Assembly: GCF_905233635.1 (NCBI RefSeq)
Contig: NZ_CAJODG010000006.1
Span: 20,449 to 84,448 of the forward strand
Source: Selenomonas sp. AE3005
Lineage (GTDB): Bacteria; Bacillota; Negativicutes; Selenomonadales; Selenomonadaceae
Length of the DNA: 64,000 nt
Direction of reading: 5' to 3'
Part shown: positions 9,233 through 18,432 of the stretch, in pieces
How the letters are laid out: each line of letters opens with the position of its first letter
Numbering within the stretch: position 1 is the first letter of the stretch
Notes under the pieces: generated by a model
Databases searched by the model: none
Told to the model about the DNA's origin: nothing
The model's input: the letters and a program-made list of their open reading frames with translations, nothing else
Position numbers and translations under genes: made by a program

Positions 9233-10161
9233 TTTTTCTGCCCCTCCGCCTGCGCCTTGGGGTCAGTTTCCGTCCCCGGCGTCTGAGGGGGCGGCTGAAT
9301 GGGTTCCGGCGGTGCCTCACGGGAGGCGGTAATTACCAGTACATCCTCGAGCTTTTGGAAGTCTACAGCCGCCTCCAAAACACCAATCTTCAGCAGGCCG
9401 CCAGCGTCGTTCTGCAGGCTGCTTACCAGTCCGACCACAATACCCTTAGGGAAAATCCCGCCAAAGCCGGAGGTCACAATGACATCCCCTTCCACCACAT
9501 CGGCGTTTTTCGGAATGTTGACCATCTGCGGCATAGTCGGATTACTCACATCGCCGCGCACAATTCCCGTTACCCGGGATTCAGCACGCTGGACAATGGT
9601 ACCGACTGACGAACGCGGGTCCAGTATCAGCTGTACCTTGGAAGAGTTGAGCCCGGCCTCCACCACCCGGCCGACCAGGCCGGCCGGGGTAACAACCGGC
9701 ATGTCGTTTTGAATGCCGCTGCCGGTGCCCCGGTCAATGATAATCATACTGGACCAGGTGTCAGACTCACGGCCGATTACGCGGGCCGCCACGGTATCAA
9801 ACTGATGGGCTGACTGCTTGTAGCCCACCATGGCGCGCAACCGTTCATTTTCCGACATAGCCTCATTGGCCTGTACATTGATGGCGCGCAGCTGCTCCAC
9901 CTCACTGCGGAGCATTTTATTTTGTTCGTGGAGCGTAGCTATCTCCCATATATTGCTGGTTACAAAGCGAAACTCATTGCTTACCCAGGACACTGCCTGC
10001 TGAAAAGGCGACAAGACCAGTGATACCGCTTGACTGCTCACCGGTGCCTGAAATCTGCCACGGGCAGCAAAAAAGATAATGCAAAAAAGACTGATGGTGA
10101 CAAACACCATAATCCAGGCTTTGCTGCCAGCGTCTTTATCTTTTCTTACACGGTTGCTCAT
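9229..10161 (-). CDS. mreC: Rod shape-determining protein MreC
   Basis: Periplasmic scaffold linking MreB to PBP2/RodA. The 310 residues contain one N-terminal membrane segment (about 15-33), a coiled coil (about 70-105, rich in E/Q/L) and the MreC beta-domain (about 120-275). The tail is proline/glutamine-rich and low in complexity. It starts 4 nt after the mreB stop. Confidence 0.95.
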   Translation of the reverse strand: MSNRVRKDKDAGSKAWIMVFVTISLFCIIFFAARGRFQAPVSSQAVSLVLSPFQQAVSWVSNEFRFVTSNIWEIATLHEQNKMLRSEVEQLRAINVQANEAMSENERLRAMVGYKQSAHQFDTVAARVIGRESDTWSSMIIIDRGTGSGIQNDMPVVTPAGLVGRVVEAGLNSSKVQLILDPRSSVGTIVQRAESRVTGIVRGDVSNPTMPQMVNIPKNADVVEGDVIVTSGFGGIFPKGIVVGLVSSLQNDAGGLLKIGVLEAAVDFQKLEDVLVITASREAPPEPIQPPPQTPGTETDPKAQAEGQKK

Positions 10162-10165
10162 GTTC

Positions 10166-11206
10166 TTAGCTTCTCAGCTTCTTGCTGGTCATAACCACAC
10201 GTTTTAAGAGTTCGATGTTCTCCAGGGAACGGCCCGTACCCTCGCCTACGCAGGACAGAGCGTCCTCAGAAACCAGTACCGGCATACCCGTTTCATTGGA
10301 CAGGAGCTTATCCAGATTCTGCAGCAGGGCACCGCCGCCGGTCATCATGATACCGTGGTCCATAACATCGGCTGCCAGTTCAGGCGGAGTTTTTTCCAGT
10401 GTACCTTTAACGGCATCGATAATCTTGTAGATGGGGTCATTCAGCGCATCACGGATTTCGCGGGCCTGAATGGTCAGCGTCTTCGGCAGACCGGATACCA
10501 GGTCACGGCCACGGATTTCCATCGTCTTATCCGTATCCGGCGTAACGATAGCCGTACCGATGGTCATCTTGATTTCTTCAGCCGTGCGCTCACCAATCAT
10601 CAGATTGTACATGCGCTTGATGTACTGCACGATAGCAAGATCCATCTCGTCACCGCCGATGCGAATGGAGCAGCTGACTACGATACCGCCCAGGGAAATA
10701 ACAGCGATTTCCGTCGTGCCGCCGCCGATATCAACAACCATGCTGCCGGTTGCCTCTTCTACGGGCAGGCCGGCACCGATAGCTGCTGCCATGGGCTCTT
10801 CAATCAGATAGGCCTCACGGGCACCAGCCTGCTGCGCAGCGTCAATAACCGCACGCTTTTCCACTTCCGTAACGCCGGAGGGAACACCTACTACTACACG
10901 GGGACGCACGAAGGACTTCGTGTTCATCGCCTTGCGGATGAAGTACTTCAGCATGGACTGCGTCACATCAAAGTCCGCAATAACGCCGTCCTTCATCGGA
11001 CGGATAGCCACGATGTTGCCCGGCGTACGGCCAATCATCCGCTTTGCTTCCTCACCTACAGCCAGGACTTCGCCCGTATCACTCTTAATGGCCACAACCG
11101 ACGGCTCACGCAGAACAATGCCTCTGCCCTTTACATGCACCAGCGTATTAGCCGTACCCAAGTCGATACCCATATCATGGGATAAACCACCAAACAGACT
11201 CCACAT
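10166..11206 (-). CDS. mreB: Actin-like rod shape protein MreB
   Basis: Bacterial actin that positions the elongation machinery. The phosphate-1 motif DLGTANTLV is near residues 16-24 and the phosphate-2 region VVDIGGGTTE near 158-167. Length (346) is typical. It is the first gene of the elongasome run and has a recognisable sigma-70-type promoter upstream. Confidence 0.97.
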   Translation of the reverse strand: MWSLFGGLSHDMGIDLGTANTLVHVKGRGIVLREPSVVAIKSDTGEVLAVGEEAKRMIGRTPGNIVAIRPMKDGVIADFDVTQSMLKYFIRKAMNTKSFVRPRVVVGVPSGVTEVEKRAVIDAAQQAGAREAYLIEEPMAAAIGAGLPVEEATGSMVVDIGGGTTEIAVISLGGIVVSCSIRIGGDEMDLAIVQYIKRMYNLMIGERTAEEIKMTIGTAIVTPDTDKTMEIRGRDLVSGLPKTLTIQAREIRDALNDPIYKIIDAVKGTLEKTPPELAADVMDHGIMMTGGGALLQNLDKLLSNETGMPVLVSEDALSCVGEGTGRSLENIELLKRVVMTSKKLRS

Positions 11207-11286
11207 TTTGAAAAAAAACTCCCTTCAGAAAACCATATAAAGCTGCCGCAAAACTGCGGCGGCAAAATTTCACAAATAACTATCTT

Positions 11287-11315
11287 ATTGTAGCACAACT
11301 AAGGGCAGTTTGTAA
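11287..11315 (-). promoter_or_regulatory. Promoter of the mreB operon
   Basis: On the minus strand TTACAA (-35, 11310-11315) and TACAAT (-10, 11287-11292) are separated by 17 bp, about 80 nt before mreB. A GC-rich hairpin (GCCGC..GCGGC) lies in the untranslated leader. Confidence 0.6.
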
Positions 11316-11337
11316 CGGGGGAAAACAATTTTTTTCC

Positions 11338-12039
11338 TCACCGGGCTGTCTCCGCCAACAGCCCCTTATCCTTAAAGCTGAAGTAGCGTTCCCGGCCGAT
11401 GATAACATGGTCGAGCACAGGAATGTCCATAATTTTGCCAGCCTTGACCAGCCGGGTTGTCACCGCCCTATCCTCAGCACTGGGCGACGGGTCGCCGCTC
11501 GGATGATTGTGCAGTAAAATCATTGCCGCGGCCGCATGGTCTATCGCCGCCCGGAACACCTCCCGTGGATGAACCACTGAGGCCGACAAACTGCCGATGG
11601 ACACGTCCGGCATGCCCAGGACATGATTCTTCGTATTTAAGAGCAGCACTGCAAAATGCTCCTTCTGTTCAAAACGGAAACGCGGCATGGCAAACTTGGC
11701 CACATCATCAGGACTGTGAATAATCTTCACCTTGGCCCCTTCCTCCCGGGACAACCGGCGTCCCAGTTCCACGGCTGCCTGCAGCGTGGCTGCCTTTACC
11801 TGCCCCACGCCGGGAATTTTGGCCAGCTCAGCCACCGACATGTGTACGATAGCCCCGAGCCCCCGTTCCTTGATTTTGGCCAGAATTTCCTCAGCCACTC
11901 CCAGCACGGACCGTTCCCGCGTACCGCTGCGTAAAAGAATGGCCAGGAGTTCCGTGTTACTCAGAGACTCCGGGCCATACAACAGTAATTTTTCCCGTGG
12001 GCGTTCAGTTGTCGGTAAATCTCTCACCATGATTGCCAT
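11338..12039 (-). CDS. radC: RadC/YicR family JAMM-domain protein
   Basis: UPF0758 protein of unknown role, despite the historical DNA-repair name. An N-terminal helix-hairpin-helix region (ELLAILLRSGT, AKIPGVGQVKAATL) precedes the JAB/MPN domain with the metal motif HNHPSGDPSPSAED. I chose the ATG at 12039 (AGGGG 9 nt upstream), giving about 233 residues and a 35-nt overlap with maf. An upstream in-frame start at 12081 lies inside maf and is unlikely. Confidence 0.92.
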   Translation of the reverse strand: MAIMVRDLPTTERPREKLLLYGPESLSNTELLAILLRSGTRERSVLGVAEEILAKIKERGLGAIVHMSVAELAKIPGVGQVKAATLQAAVELGRRLSREEGAKVKIIHSPDDVAKFAMPRFRFEQKEHFAVLLLNTKNHVLGMPDVSIGSLSASVVHPREVFRAAIDHAAAAMILLHNHPSGDPSPSAEDRAVTTRLVKAGKIMDIPVLDHVIIGRERYFSFKDKGLLAETAR

Positions 12040-12598
12040 ATAAATCAACCCCTGCCTTTTCCGCCAGGCGGATAGTGGCATTTAAGGGCAGGCCGACCAC
12101 GTTGCTAAAGGAGCCTTTTATCGCCTTGATAAACGCAGCTGCCCGGCCTTGAATGGCATAAGCTCCGGCCTTGTCCAAGGGTTCCCCCGTGGCGATATAA
12201 GCCCGGATTTCCATATCCGTAAGCTCATCAAATTCCACCTGCGTGGTGACTGTTGCGGTCAGCGTCTGACCGTCCTTCACCCAGGCAATACCCGTGGACA
12301 CCTTGTGACAGTTGCCGGAAAGCTCCCGCAGCATTGCCGCTGCCCCTGCCTCACTATCCGGTTTTCCGTATGTGTGCCCCTTGAAGGACACCACGGTATC
12401 AGCCCCCAGCACGGCCATTTCCGGGTGTTCCTGAGCCACGGCCTGAGCTTTGGCAGCAGCGTTTCTTGCCACCAGTTCTTCGGGAGCTATCTCGTCCCCT
12501 GTTATTTCCTCAGCCTCGCTTACCAGGACTTCAAAACGGGCACCAATCTGCTGGAGTAATTCTTTGCGGCGCGGTGAACCCGATGCCAGTATAAACAT
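12005..12598 (-). CDS. maf: Maf-family nucleoside triphosphate pyrophosphatase
   Basis: House-cleaning enzyme hydrolysing modified or non-canonical dNTP/UTP. The signature LASGSPRRKELL begins at residue 3, and the conserved VLGADTVV and KVSTGIA segments follow. The product is 197 residues from the ATG at 12598. An in-frame TTG at 12607 is possible but poorly placed relative to AAAGG. It is co-directional and overlapping with radC, a common Firmicute pairing beside mreBCD. Confidence 0.94.
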   Translation of the reverse strand: MFILASGSPRRKELLQQIGARFEVLVSEAEEITGDEIAPEELVARNAAAKAQAVAQEHPEMAVLGADTVVSFKGHTYGKPDSEAGAAAMLRELSGNCHKVSTGIAWVKDGQTLTATVTTQVEFDELTDMEIRAYIATGEPLDKAGAYAIQGRAAAFIKAIKGSFSNVVGLPLNATIRLAEKAGVDLYGNHGERFTDN

Positions 12599-12624
12599 AT
12601 AAGCCAACCTTTCCCCTCAACAGT

Positions 12625-12897
12625 TTAATAACGGCGAAACAGCACCAGCGCGATGACAATACCCAAAATACTCATGAGATTCGGGGCAAAGGCCAGGCCT
12701 AACGTCAGCTTAATCACATAGAGATTAAAAGTGATGGCCGAAGTGTCAAATACCGGAAAGGTATTCACCAGATAAGGCATAACGCTGCTCAGGGCCTCCA
12801 CGCCCAGCAGGAGCTGTCCCAGAATACCACCTAAGATAGCACCGATAACAACAAACAGCACCGCCATACCATAACCATGTCCACCAAATTTTGCCAC
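12625..12897 (-). CDS. DUF4321 small membrane protein
   Basis: A 90-residue protein with two or three hydrophobic segments (AVLFVVIGAILGGILGQLLL and a C-terminal LMSILGIVIALVLF). It resembles the DUF4321 family found next to maf in Firmicutes; function unknown. The start is the GTG at 12897, because AAGGAGG lies 8 nt upstream; longer upstream frames run into the neighbouring terminator. The same-strand position just before maf suggests co-transcription. Confidence 0.8.
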   Translation of the reverse strand: MAKFGGHGYGMAVLFVVIGAILGGILGQLLLGVEALSSVMPYLVNTFPVFDTSAITFNLYVIKLTLGLAFAPNLMSILGIVIALVLFRRY

Positions 12898-12973
12898 AAA
12901 GAATTCCTCCTTACAGTGTAATGGCATTCGCCCTTTAATAAAAAACTCCTGCCTATAAAGACATATTTTGTAA

Positions 12974-13015
12974 AAATAAAACAGCCTGTGGACTCCGCCG
13001 GAATCCACAGGCTGT
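12974..13015 (-). terminator. Intrinsic terminator of the ArsB/NhaD gene
   Basis: A perfect 12-bp stem (ACAGCCTGTGGA/TCCACAGGCTGT, 12981-13015) begins 8 nt after the transporter stop codon and is followed on the minus strand by TTTTATTTTTA. Confidence 0.85.
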
Positions 13016-13022
13016 AATCCGG

Positions 13023-14300
13023 TCAGATAAGGTACCGGATATAAACATACACCGTTGACAGTACAATCGTCAAGAGCATAATCGGAAAACCTATTTTAAA
13101 GTAATTGATAAAGGTGATTTTGACGCCGCGTTCTGCTGCCAGACCGGCCACGATAAGGTTGGCCGACGCGCCTACGAGCGTACCGTTGCCGCCGAGGCAG
13201 GCGCCCAGCGCCAGACTCCACCAGATAGGCTCGAGGTTGCTGACCCCCATGGCCCCCATGTTCTGAATCAGCGGAATCATCGTGGCGACGAAAGGAATGT
13301 TATCCAGCACCGAGGAAACGATAGCGCTGAGCCAGAGCACCAGCAGGGACGTAGCCGTCACATCGCCGCCGGTCAGTTCCACGGCATGGCTGGCCATGCT
13401 GCCGATAATACCGGTTTCGATAAGACCGCCGACAGCGATAAACAAACCGATGAAGAAGAAGATAGTGGCCCATTCCACGGACTTCATGGCACTTTCCACC
13501 AGGTGATGGCTGCCGCCCGCGAGCAGCAGCAGCAAAAAGCCGCCGGTCAGGGCAATCATCGAGGATTCGATGTGCGTGAAGGAATGCGTGAAAAAGCCCA
13601 GAATAACCAGCCCCAGTACGAAGAGGGACTTCTTCAGCAGGCGGCGGTCCTTCAAAGCCTTATGCTCGTCCATCGCCATCAGGTCAGCCTGCAGTTCCGG
13701 CTTGGTATGCAAGCCCTTCTTGTAAACAATTTCCACAATGAAAATGACGATAATCAGGTTCAAAATGGCAATCGGCGCCAGATTCTCAATGAAGGCCATA
13801 AAAGTCAGTTCCTTTACGGCGCTGCCAATCATGATGTTTGGCGGGTCACCGATTAAGGTCGCAGTACCACCGATATTAGATGAAATAATCTGCGTCAACA
13901 GGAACGGATTCGCCTTCAAATGCAGTTTCTGCGTGATACTGAACGTTACCGGCACCATCAAAAGTACCGTAGTCACATTGTCGAGGAAAGCGGAGAACAC
14001 CGCCGTAATAAGTGCCAGATAAATGAGTATGCGCTTAGGCTCTGCCTTGGCCACCTTGGCCGCCTTGATGGCCACGTAGTCAAACAGGCCCGTGTGGCTC
14101 GTGACACCTACCAGCACCATCATGCCCACCAGCAGCCCCAGCGTATTAAAATCAATGTGGTGCAGGGCTGTTTCCTGGGACAAAATCCCCAGCAGAATCA
14201 TGGAGGTGGCACCCAGCATGGCTGCCACGGTGCGGTGAATCTTTTCCGACACAATCACCATGTACATAAATACAAAAATAATTCCAGCTATAACTTCCAT
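13023..14300 (-). CDS. ArsB/NhaD (SLC13-like) family membrane transporter
   Basis: Integral membrane protein of 425 residues with about eleven hydrophobic segments, matching the ion transporter superfamily that includes NhaD Na+/H+ antiporters, ArsB and SLC13 permeases. Repeated motifs such as DNVTTVLLMVPVT and LDNIPFVATMIPLI, and GDPPNIMIGSA, are typical of the family. The substrate cannot be read from sequence: sodium, arsenite or a dicarboxylate are all possible. No arsR or arsC lies nearby. The start is supported by GGAGG 6 nt upstream. Confidence 0.85.
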   Translation of the reverse strand: MEVIAGIIFVFMYMVIVSEKIHRTVAAMLGATSMILLGILSQETALHHIDFNTLGLLVGMMVLVGVTSHTGLFDYVAIKAAKVAKAEPKRILIYLALITAVFSAFLDNVTTVLLMVPVTFSITQKLHLKANPFLLTQIISSNIGGTATLIGDPPNIMIGSAVKELTFMAFIENLAPIAILNLIIVIFIVEIVYKKGLHTKPELQADLMAMDEHKALKDRRLLKKSLFVLGLVILGFFTHSFTHIESSMIALTGGFLLLLLAGGSHHLVESAMKSVEWATIFFFIGLFIAVGGLIETGIIGSMASHAVELTGGDVTATSLLVLWLSAIVSSVLDNIPFVATMIPLIQNMGAMGVSNLEPIWWSLALGACLGGNGTLVGASANLIVAGLAAERGVKITFINYFKIGFPIMLLTIVLSTVYVYIRYLI

Positions 14301-14328
14301 TTTTGCCTCCTTTTTTTGCTAAAAGATA

Positions 14329-14374
14329 TAAAAAAACACAGACCGAGCCCTGCGTTGACCAGACTCCACCTGTG
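14329..14374 (-). promoter_or_regulatory. Attenuator-like terminator hairpin in the ArsB/NhaD leader
   Basis: On the minus strand an imperfect 11-position stem (CACAG.. paired with ..CTGTG, 14337-14374) is followed at once by a run of eight Us, only about 30 nt upstream of the transporter start. A plausible promoter (TTGCCA, 17-bp spacer, TTATTC) lies near 14408-14430. The layout fits a riboswitch or other attenuation element; I do not recognise a known aptamer. Confidence 0.5.
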
Positions 14375-14440
14375 CTTTTCCTATGCAATTTGACTACCAT
14401 CAGAATAACATAAGACATTATCCTTTGGCAAGAAATTTCT

Positions 14441-16192
14441 CTAGCAGACGACTACGTTATTCTTGCCCCGTACCTGTTTGGCAGAATAAAGCGCCTCATC
14501 CACCCGTTTAAACAGCGTTGCGGGATTGTCGTCCGCCTGCGCCGACACCACGCCAATGCTGGCGGTGATGTGCGTGCCGTCAGGCAGTATTGCCGCCCGT
14601 TCTATCAGGCTGCAAATCCGCTGGGCAATATCCGCTGCCCGGCGTCCATCAGTCCCCGGCAACACCACAAAGAACTCATCACCGCCCCAGCGTCCGGGAA
14701 TATCCGTACCGCTGCGCGTATTTTTGTGCAGGATTTTGGCAATGAATTTTAAAGCCTCGTCTCCCACATCATGGCCATAGGTATCATTGATGACCTTAAA
14801 GTCATCCACATCCAGCATGATGACTGACATCGGCTGCTGTGCCTGCAGCGCATTTTTCAAGAGTTTCCGCAGACTGCCCTCGGTTTCACCGCGGTTGAAC
14901 AATCCCGTAAGCCTGTCTATCTGCGCCTGATATTTCAGCTTCCTGTTGGTTTCCTCCAGATCCTTGTTGGTCATTTCGATAAAATGCACCAGCCGGGCCA
15001 TGATGGAACGATGCCTGTTGAGTTTGGGGCGCGGCGGTACCACGTTGGACTGACGTCCCTGACTGACACCTTCACGCATACCCACAGTTACCAGTGTCAT
15101 ATTGGAGACCATCAGTTCCCCCTGCCCGTTGCGCATGAATTCCCCATAGGCATAAAACCCCGAAGACGGCGCCAGATGGCGGCTGATGGTCAGTTCCTTT
15201 TCCGTATCGCTGCTCAAAAGCATCCACCGGGCCACGCAACTGACAATAAAGATGGCCTGCGGCAGGAAGCTGGCCATCTTTTCCTGTATATCCATGGCGT
15301 TGTCAATGATTTCAGTGGGGTCGCCATAGGCCAGCCGCAGCTTCTCCCCCTCATGCAGGTCAGCACCGAACATCATGCTGCCATCACTCAGACAGCGCCG
15401 GGGATGACGGGCCAGCACCGTGTCACGCCGTTCAAAATAAAACGGAAAAACCAGTGACTCCTCCAAGAAATTTTCATTATTGCGAATGCCCAGATAGCGC
15501 TCGAAAAGCTCCAACGGCGGACGGCCGTCCAAAGCCTTTAAGCAGTACTCCCCGTCCATACTGGTCACGGTCATGGTGCGGCCCAGAGGCTTCCAGCCAA
15601 AGCTGGATACAGCCTTCACATGCAGGCTCCTGCCGCTGAAAACCACCGCCACGACACCATACCGCAGGCTTTTCCCCTGCGTGAATACCAGCCCGTTCTG
15701 TCCAAGGCTGCCATCATCAGCCAAACCGCCGAAGAACACGATTTTCTTGCTTGAAGCCGACAGTTTTTGCAGGAAGGGATTGATATCCAGATGGAAACCG
15801 GCAGAGATGATTTCCACTGCCGCGGCTTCCTTATCAGCCTGCAATATGGCCAGTAAATTCTCACCTGACTTCTGGCTGTCCTTCTCATGGAAATCATAGG
15901 CCAGCACCCTGACATGAGATTTCTCAAACAGGGTAAAATTCACCACAATGCCCTTGTCGAGGAGATGCCCATTGATAATTTCGCCACTAGAGACAGAGCC
16001 AATTACCTGCGCATCGGGGAATACCGCCCTTACTGATTTTTGAATCTCAGCCAGCATTTCTTTTTTCGATGCATCCATAAAAACAGAAACCAGTACACTG
16101 GCTATATGCAGACTGCGGCTTTCTTCCCGAACCTGCTCTATGCAGTTTTGCAATTCCTTAACGGTATTTATCGAAAATGGTATCTGCTTCAT
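14441..16192 (-). CDS. FIST-domain sensor diguanylate cyclase
   Basis: Cytoplasmic signalling protein of about 583 residues. The N-terminal half resembles the FIST and FIST_C small-ligand sensor domains (about 20-385). A short coiled segment (about 395-420) leads to a GGDEF domain. The catalytic motif RWGGDEFF is intact near residue 502, so c-di-GMP synthesis is likely. The expected inhibitory RxxD is disturbed: the sequence reads RSGTD. The gene starts about 20 nt after tcdA and is co-directional with ftsZ. ATG 16192 is preferred to the in-frame TTG at 16195. Confidence 0.88.
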   Translation of the reverse strand: MKQIPFSINTVKELQNCIEQVREESRSLHIASVLVSVFMDASKKEMLAEIQKSVRAVFPDAQVIGSVSSGEIINGHLLDKGIVVNFTLFEKSHVRVLAYDFHEKDSQKSGENLLAILQADKEAAAVEIISAGFHLDINPFLQKLSASSKKIVFFGGLADDGSLGQNGLVFTQGKSLRYGVVAVVFSGRSLHVKAVSSFGWKPLGRTMTVTSMDGEYCLKALDGRPPLELFERYLGIRNNENFLEESLVFPFYFERRDTVLARHPRRCLSDGSMMFGADLHEGEKLRLAYGDPTEIIDNAMDIQEKMASFLPQAIFIVSCVARWMLLSSDTEKELTISRHLAPSSGFYAYGEFMRNGQGELMVSNMTLVTVGMREGVSQGRQSNVVPPRPKLNRHRSIMARLVHFIEMTNKDLEETNRKLKYQAQIDRLTGLFNRGETEGSLRKLLKNALQAQQPMSVIMLDVDDFKVINDTYGHDVGDEALKFIAKILHKNTRSGTDIPGRWGGDEFFVVLPGTDGRRAADIAQRICSLIERAAILPDGTHITASIGVVSAQADDNPATLFKRVDEALYSAKQVRGKNNVVVC

Positions 16193-16214
16193 CAACTTAC
16201 GCCTTGCTTTTCTT

Positions 16215-16943
16215 TCATATTTTCAGCAAATCCCGAACCACTTCGCCGGCAATGATAAGGCCTGCCACCGAAGGTACAAAGGAAATACTGCCGGGAGCGA
16301 TACGTCCGCTGCCCTTGGTCTCTGCCTGACCATCAGCCGGCAGTTTCACCTTGAGCGGTTCCTCCCTGGAGTAGACCACTTTGAGCTTTTTGACGCCCCG
16401 TTCCTTCAACTTTTTCCGCATGACCCGGGCCAGCGGGTCAACGCTGGTCTTATAGATATCTGTCACCTCAAACCGGGTGGGGTCCAGCTTGTTGCCAGCC
16501 CCCATACTGGCCATCAGGGGCAGGCCGCGCCTGTCACATTCCACGGCCAGACTGATTTTCCCGGCCACGGTATCAATGGCATCTACCACATAGTCATAAT
16601 CCGCCGCAAAAAAGCCATCAGCATTTTCCGGCAGATAAAAATCGTTTATCACCGACACCTCAGCCTCGGGATTTATGTCCAAGATACGCTGCCGCATGAC
16701 CTCGGTTTTCATCTGTCCTACAGTGGAGGTCAGCGAATGGAGCTGACGGTTGATATTGGTAAGGCTGATACTGTCGTTATCAATGAGCACCAAATGCCCC
16801 ACCCCGGCCCGGGCCAGTCCCTCCGCCACATAGGAACCTACGCCGCCGATGCCAAAGACCGCGACCTTGCTGGCCGCCAGCTTTGCTAGTCCTTCCTGCC
16901 CCACCAGCAGCCCGGTACGGGAAAATCTGTGTACATTAGTCAA
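16215..16943 (-). CDS. tcdA: tRNA threonylcarbamoyladenosine dehydratase (ThiF/E1-like)
   Basis: E1-like enzyme that cyclises t6A to ct6A in tRNA. It shows the Rossmann glycine motif FGIGGVGSYVAEGLARAG and the ThiF/MoeB-type arginine and aspartate residues (LIDNDSISLTNINRQ). Length is 242. The start appears to be TTG at 16943, which has only a distant AGGAG. It lies 17 nt downstream of ftsZ. Confidence 0.9.
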   Translation of the reverse strand: MTNVHRFSRTGLLVGQEGLAKLAASKVAVFGIGGVGSYVAEGLARAGVGHLVLIDNDSISLTNINRQLHSLTSTVGQMKTEVMRQRILDINPEAEVSVINDFYLPENADGFFAADYDYVVDAIDTVAGKISLAVECDRRGLPLMASMGAGNKLDPTRFEVTDIYKTSVDPLARVMRKKLKERGVKKLKVVYSREEPLKVKLPADGQAETKGSGRIAPGSISFVPSVAGLIIAGEVVRDLLKI

Positions 16944-16960
16944 GAATTTACCATTGCTCC

Positions 16961-18109
16961 TTATTTATGCCCATTATCATCAGGTGTCAGCTTAAATGCC
17001 GGAATAGCAAAGGGCTGACCTGTGGACTGTTTCTGACTTTTATTCATAAAGGAAGGTGTATCAAGCTGGAAAGTCTCTTCTTTAAGAGTTTCCTGCTTGA
17101 TGGTGCTTTCCGGCACCTTCACCGTCGGCGCCTTCATTACCACGCTGTCTGTAAAATCAGTGGCAATAAGCGTGGCCTGAATAGTGCCGTCCATCTTTTC
17201 ATCTTCCACCGTCCCCAGAATGACATTGACCTCCGGGTCTGTATTCTTCACGATATAACGCGTAGCCTCATCCACATCAAACAGGCTGAGCGTGCTGTCC
17301 CCGGTAAGGTTCAGGATAACACCGCGCGCCCCTTTGAGATTCTTATCAGTCAGCGGACTGGAAGCGGCCACTTTCACTGCCTCCACCGCGCTGCGCGAGC
17401 TGAGGCCAATGCCCAGCAGTGCGTCACTGCTTTCGCTCTGGCGGAAAATCGTGGTGACATCGGCAAAGTCCACGTTGATGACGCCGGTGGTGAGAATCAG
17501 CTCTGCCACGCAGTTTATCGCCTGCTTCAGAATGTTATCCGCACACTCAAAGGCCTTGACCAGAGACATGCTCCGATTTTCCGGCAATTTGGACAGGTTA
17601 TCATTTTCCACGGCAATGAGGGCATCCATCTGGGACTGCATCTTGGTGATGCCTTCCTGTGCCAGTCTCTGCTTGCGGCTGCCTTCAAAGGCGAAGGGTA
17701 CAGTTACCACGCCCATGGACAGTATACCCATCTCCTTGGCCAGCCGCGCCACAATCGGCGCCGCCCCTGTACCGGTACCGCCGCCCATGCCGGCGGTAAT
17801 AAATACCATATCCGCGCCATTCATGGCTGCCTGAATCTTAACAGCATCATTCTTAGCCGCCTGTTCGCCCAGTTCCACCCGGCCGCCAGTGCCCCGTCCC
17901 TTGGTGAGGTTTTCCCCGATTTGAATACAGTTCACACCTTCTGCCTTAACACGCTCCAGCTGCTTGGCATCGGTATTTATCGCGAAAAGCTCAATATCCA
18001 GCTCGTTGTGCTGTCCCATACGCATGAGTACGCTATTGCCGCCACCGCCTACACCAAATACCTTTATCTTAATTTTTGGTTTTACAATAAGTGATTCCTC
18101 TGCTGTCAT
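16961..18109 (-). CDS. ftsZ: Cell division GTPase FtsZ
   Basis: Tubulin homologue forming the Z ring. The tubulin signature GGGTGTGAAP is at about residues 109-118, and the N-terminal nucleotide-binding loop GVGGGGNSV at 19-27. The 382-residue protein ends in a short linker and a conserved-type C-terminal peptide (FAIPAFKL) that would bind FtsA or other partners. It heads a run with tcdA and the GGDEF gene and is not in a dcw cluster within this window. Confidence 0.97.
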   Translation of the reverse strand: MTAEESLIVKPKIKIKVFGVGGGGNSVLMRMGQHNELDIELFAINTDAKQLERVKAEGVNCIQIGENLTKGRGTGGRVELGEQAAKNDAVKIQAAMNGADMVFITAGMGGGTGTGAAPIVARLAKEMGILSMGVVTVPFAFEGSRKQRLAQEGITKMQSQMDALIAVENDNLSKLPENRSMSLVKAFECADNILKQAINCVAELILTTGVINVDFADVTTIFRQSESSDALLGIGLSSRSAVEAVKVAASSPLTDKNLKGARGVILNLTGDSTLSLFDVDEATRYIVKNTDPEVNVILGTVEDEKMDGTIQATLIATDFTDSVVMKAPTVKVPESTIKQETLKEETFQLDTPSFMNKSQKQSTGQPFAIPAFKLTPDDNGHK

Positions 18110-18260
18110 GGAGCATACCCCTCTTGCCTATATCTCTGTATTAAAATTCCTTCTATACCATAATCTTATATGTAATTCGCCATAATGCAAAAATATTCCT
18201 GCTTATAGTGAAAATTTTACCATAACGCGCCCTGCAGCGCAAATCACCGCCATGAAAAAA

Positions 18261-18280
18261 GGCAGGGCCTGTGCCCCGCC
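18261..18280 (-). terminator. Terminator downstream of the 19-residue peptide
   Basis: An 8-bp GC-rich stem with one mismatch (GGCGGGGC/GCCCTGCC on the minus strand) is followed by six Us. It lies about 27 nt after the peptide stop codon. Confidence 0.65.
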
Positions 18281-18306
18281 TCACTCCTCAGCGACTCATC
18301 CACAAA

Positions 18307-18366
18307 TCAACTGAAAAGCACTACCGCCAAACCTGCCAGAACTAGTTTTAAACTGTCAAGCTTCAC
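18307..18366 (-). CDS. 19-residue hydrophobic peptide, possible type I toxin
   Basis: A GTG-initiated frame encodes MKLDSLKLVLAGLAVVLFS. A GGGAG ribosome-binding site lies 8 nt upstream, a terminator follows, and a consensus-like promoter precedes it (TTGTAT, 17 bp, TATAAT on the minus strand). Size and composition recall Ibs-type toxins of 18-19 residues, but no homology can be claimed at this length. It may equally be a leader peptide or not translated. Confidence 0.4.
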   Translation of the reverse strand: MKLDSLKLVLAGLAVVLFS

Positions 18367-18432
18367 GTTCCACACTCCCTATCCAATTCACCGTCATGAA
18401 CCATCAACAATAAGGATTATTTCCAAGTTGAT

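Noticed and set aside
11338..12081. Longer radC start at 12081
   Set aside because: It would lie fully inside maf and adds residues that do not match the family; ATG 12039 has a ribosome-binding site.
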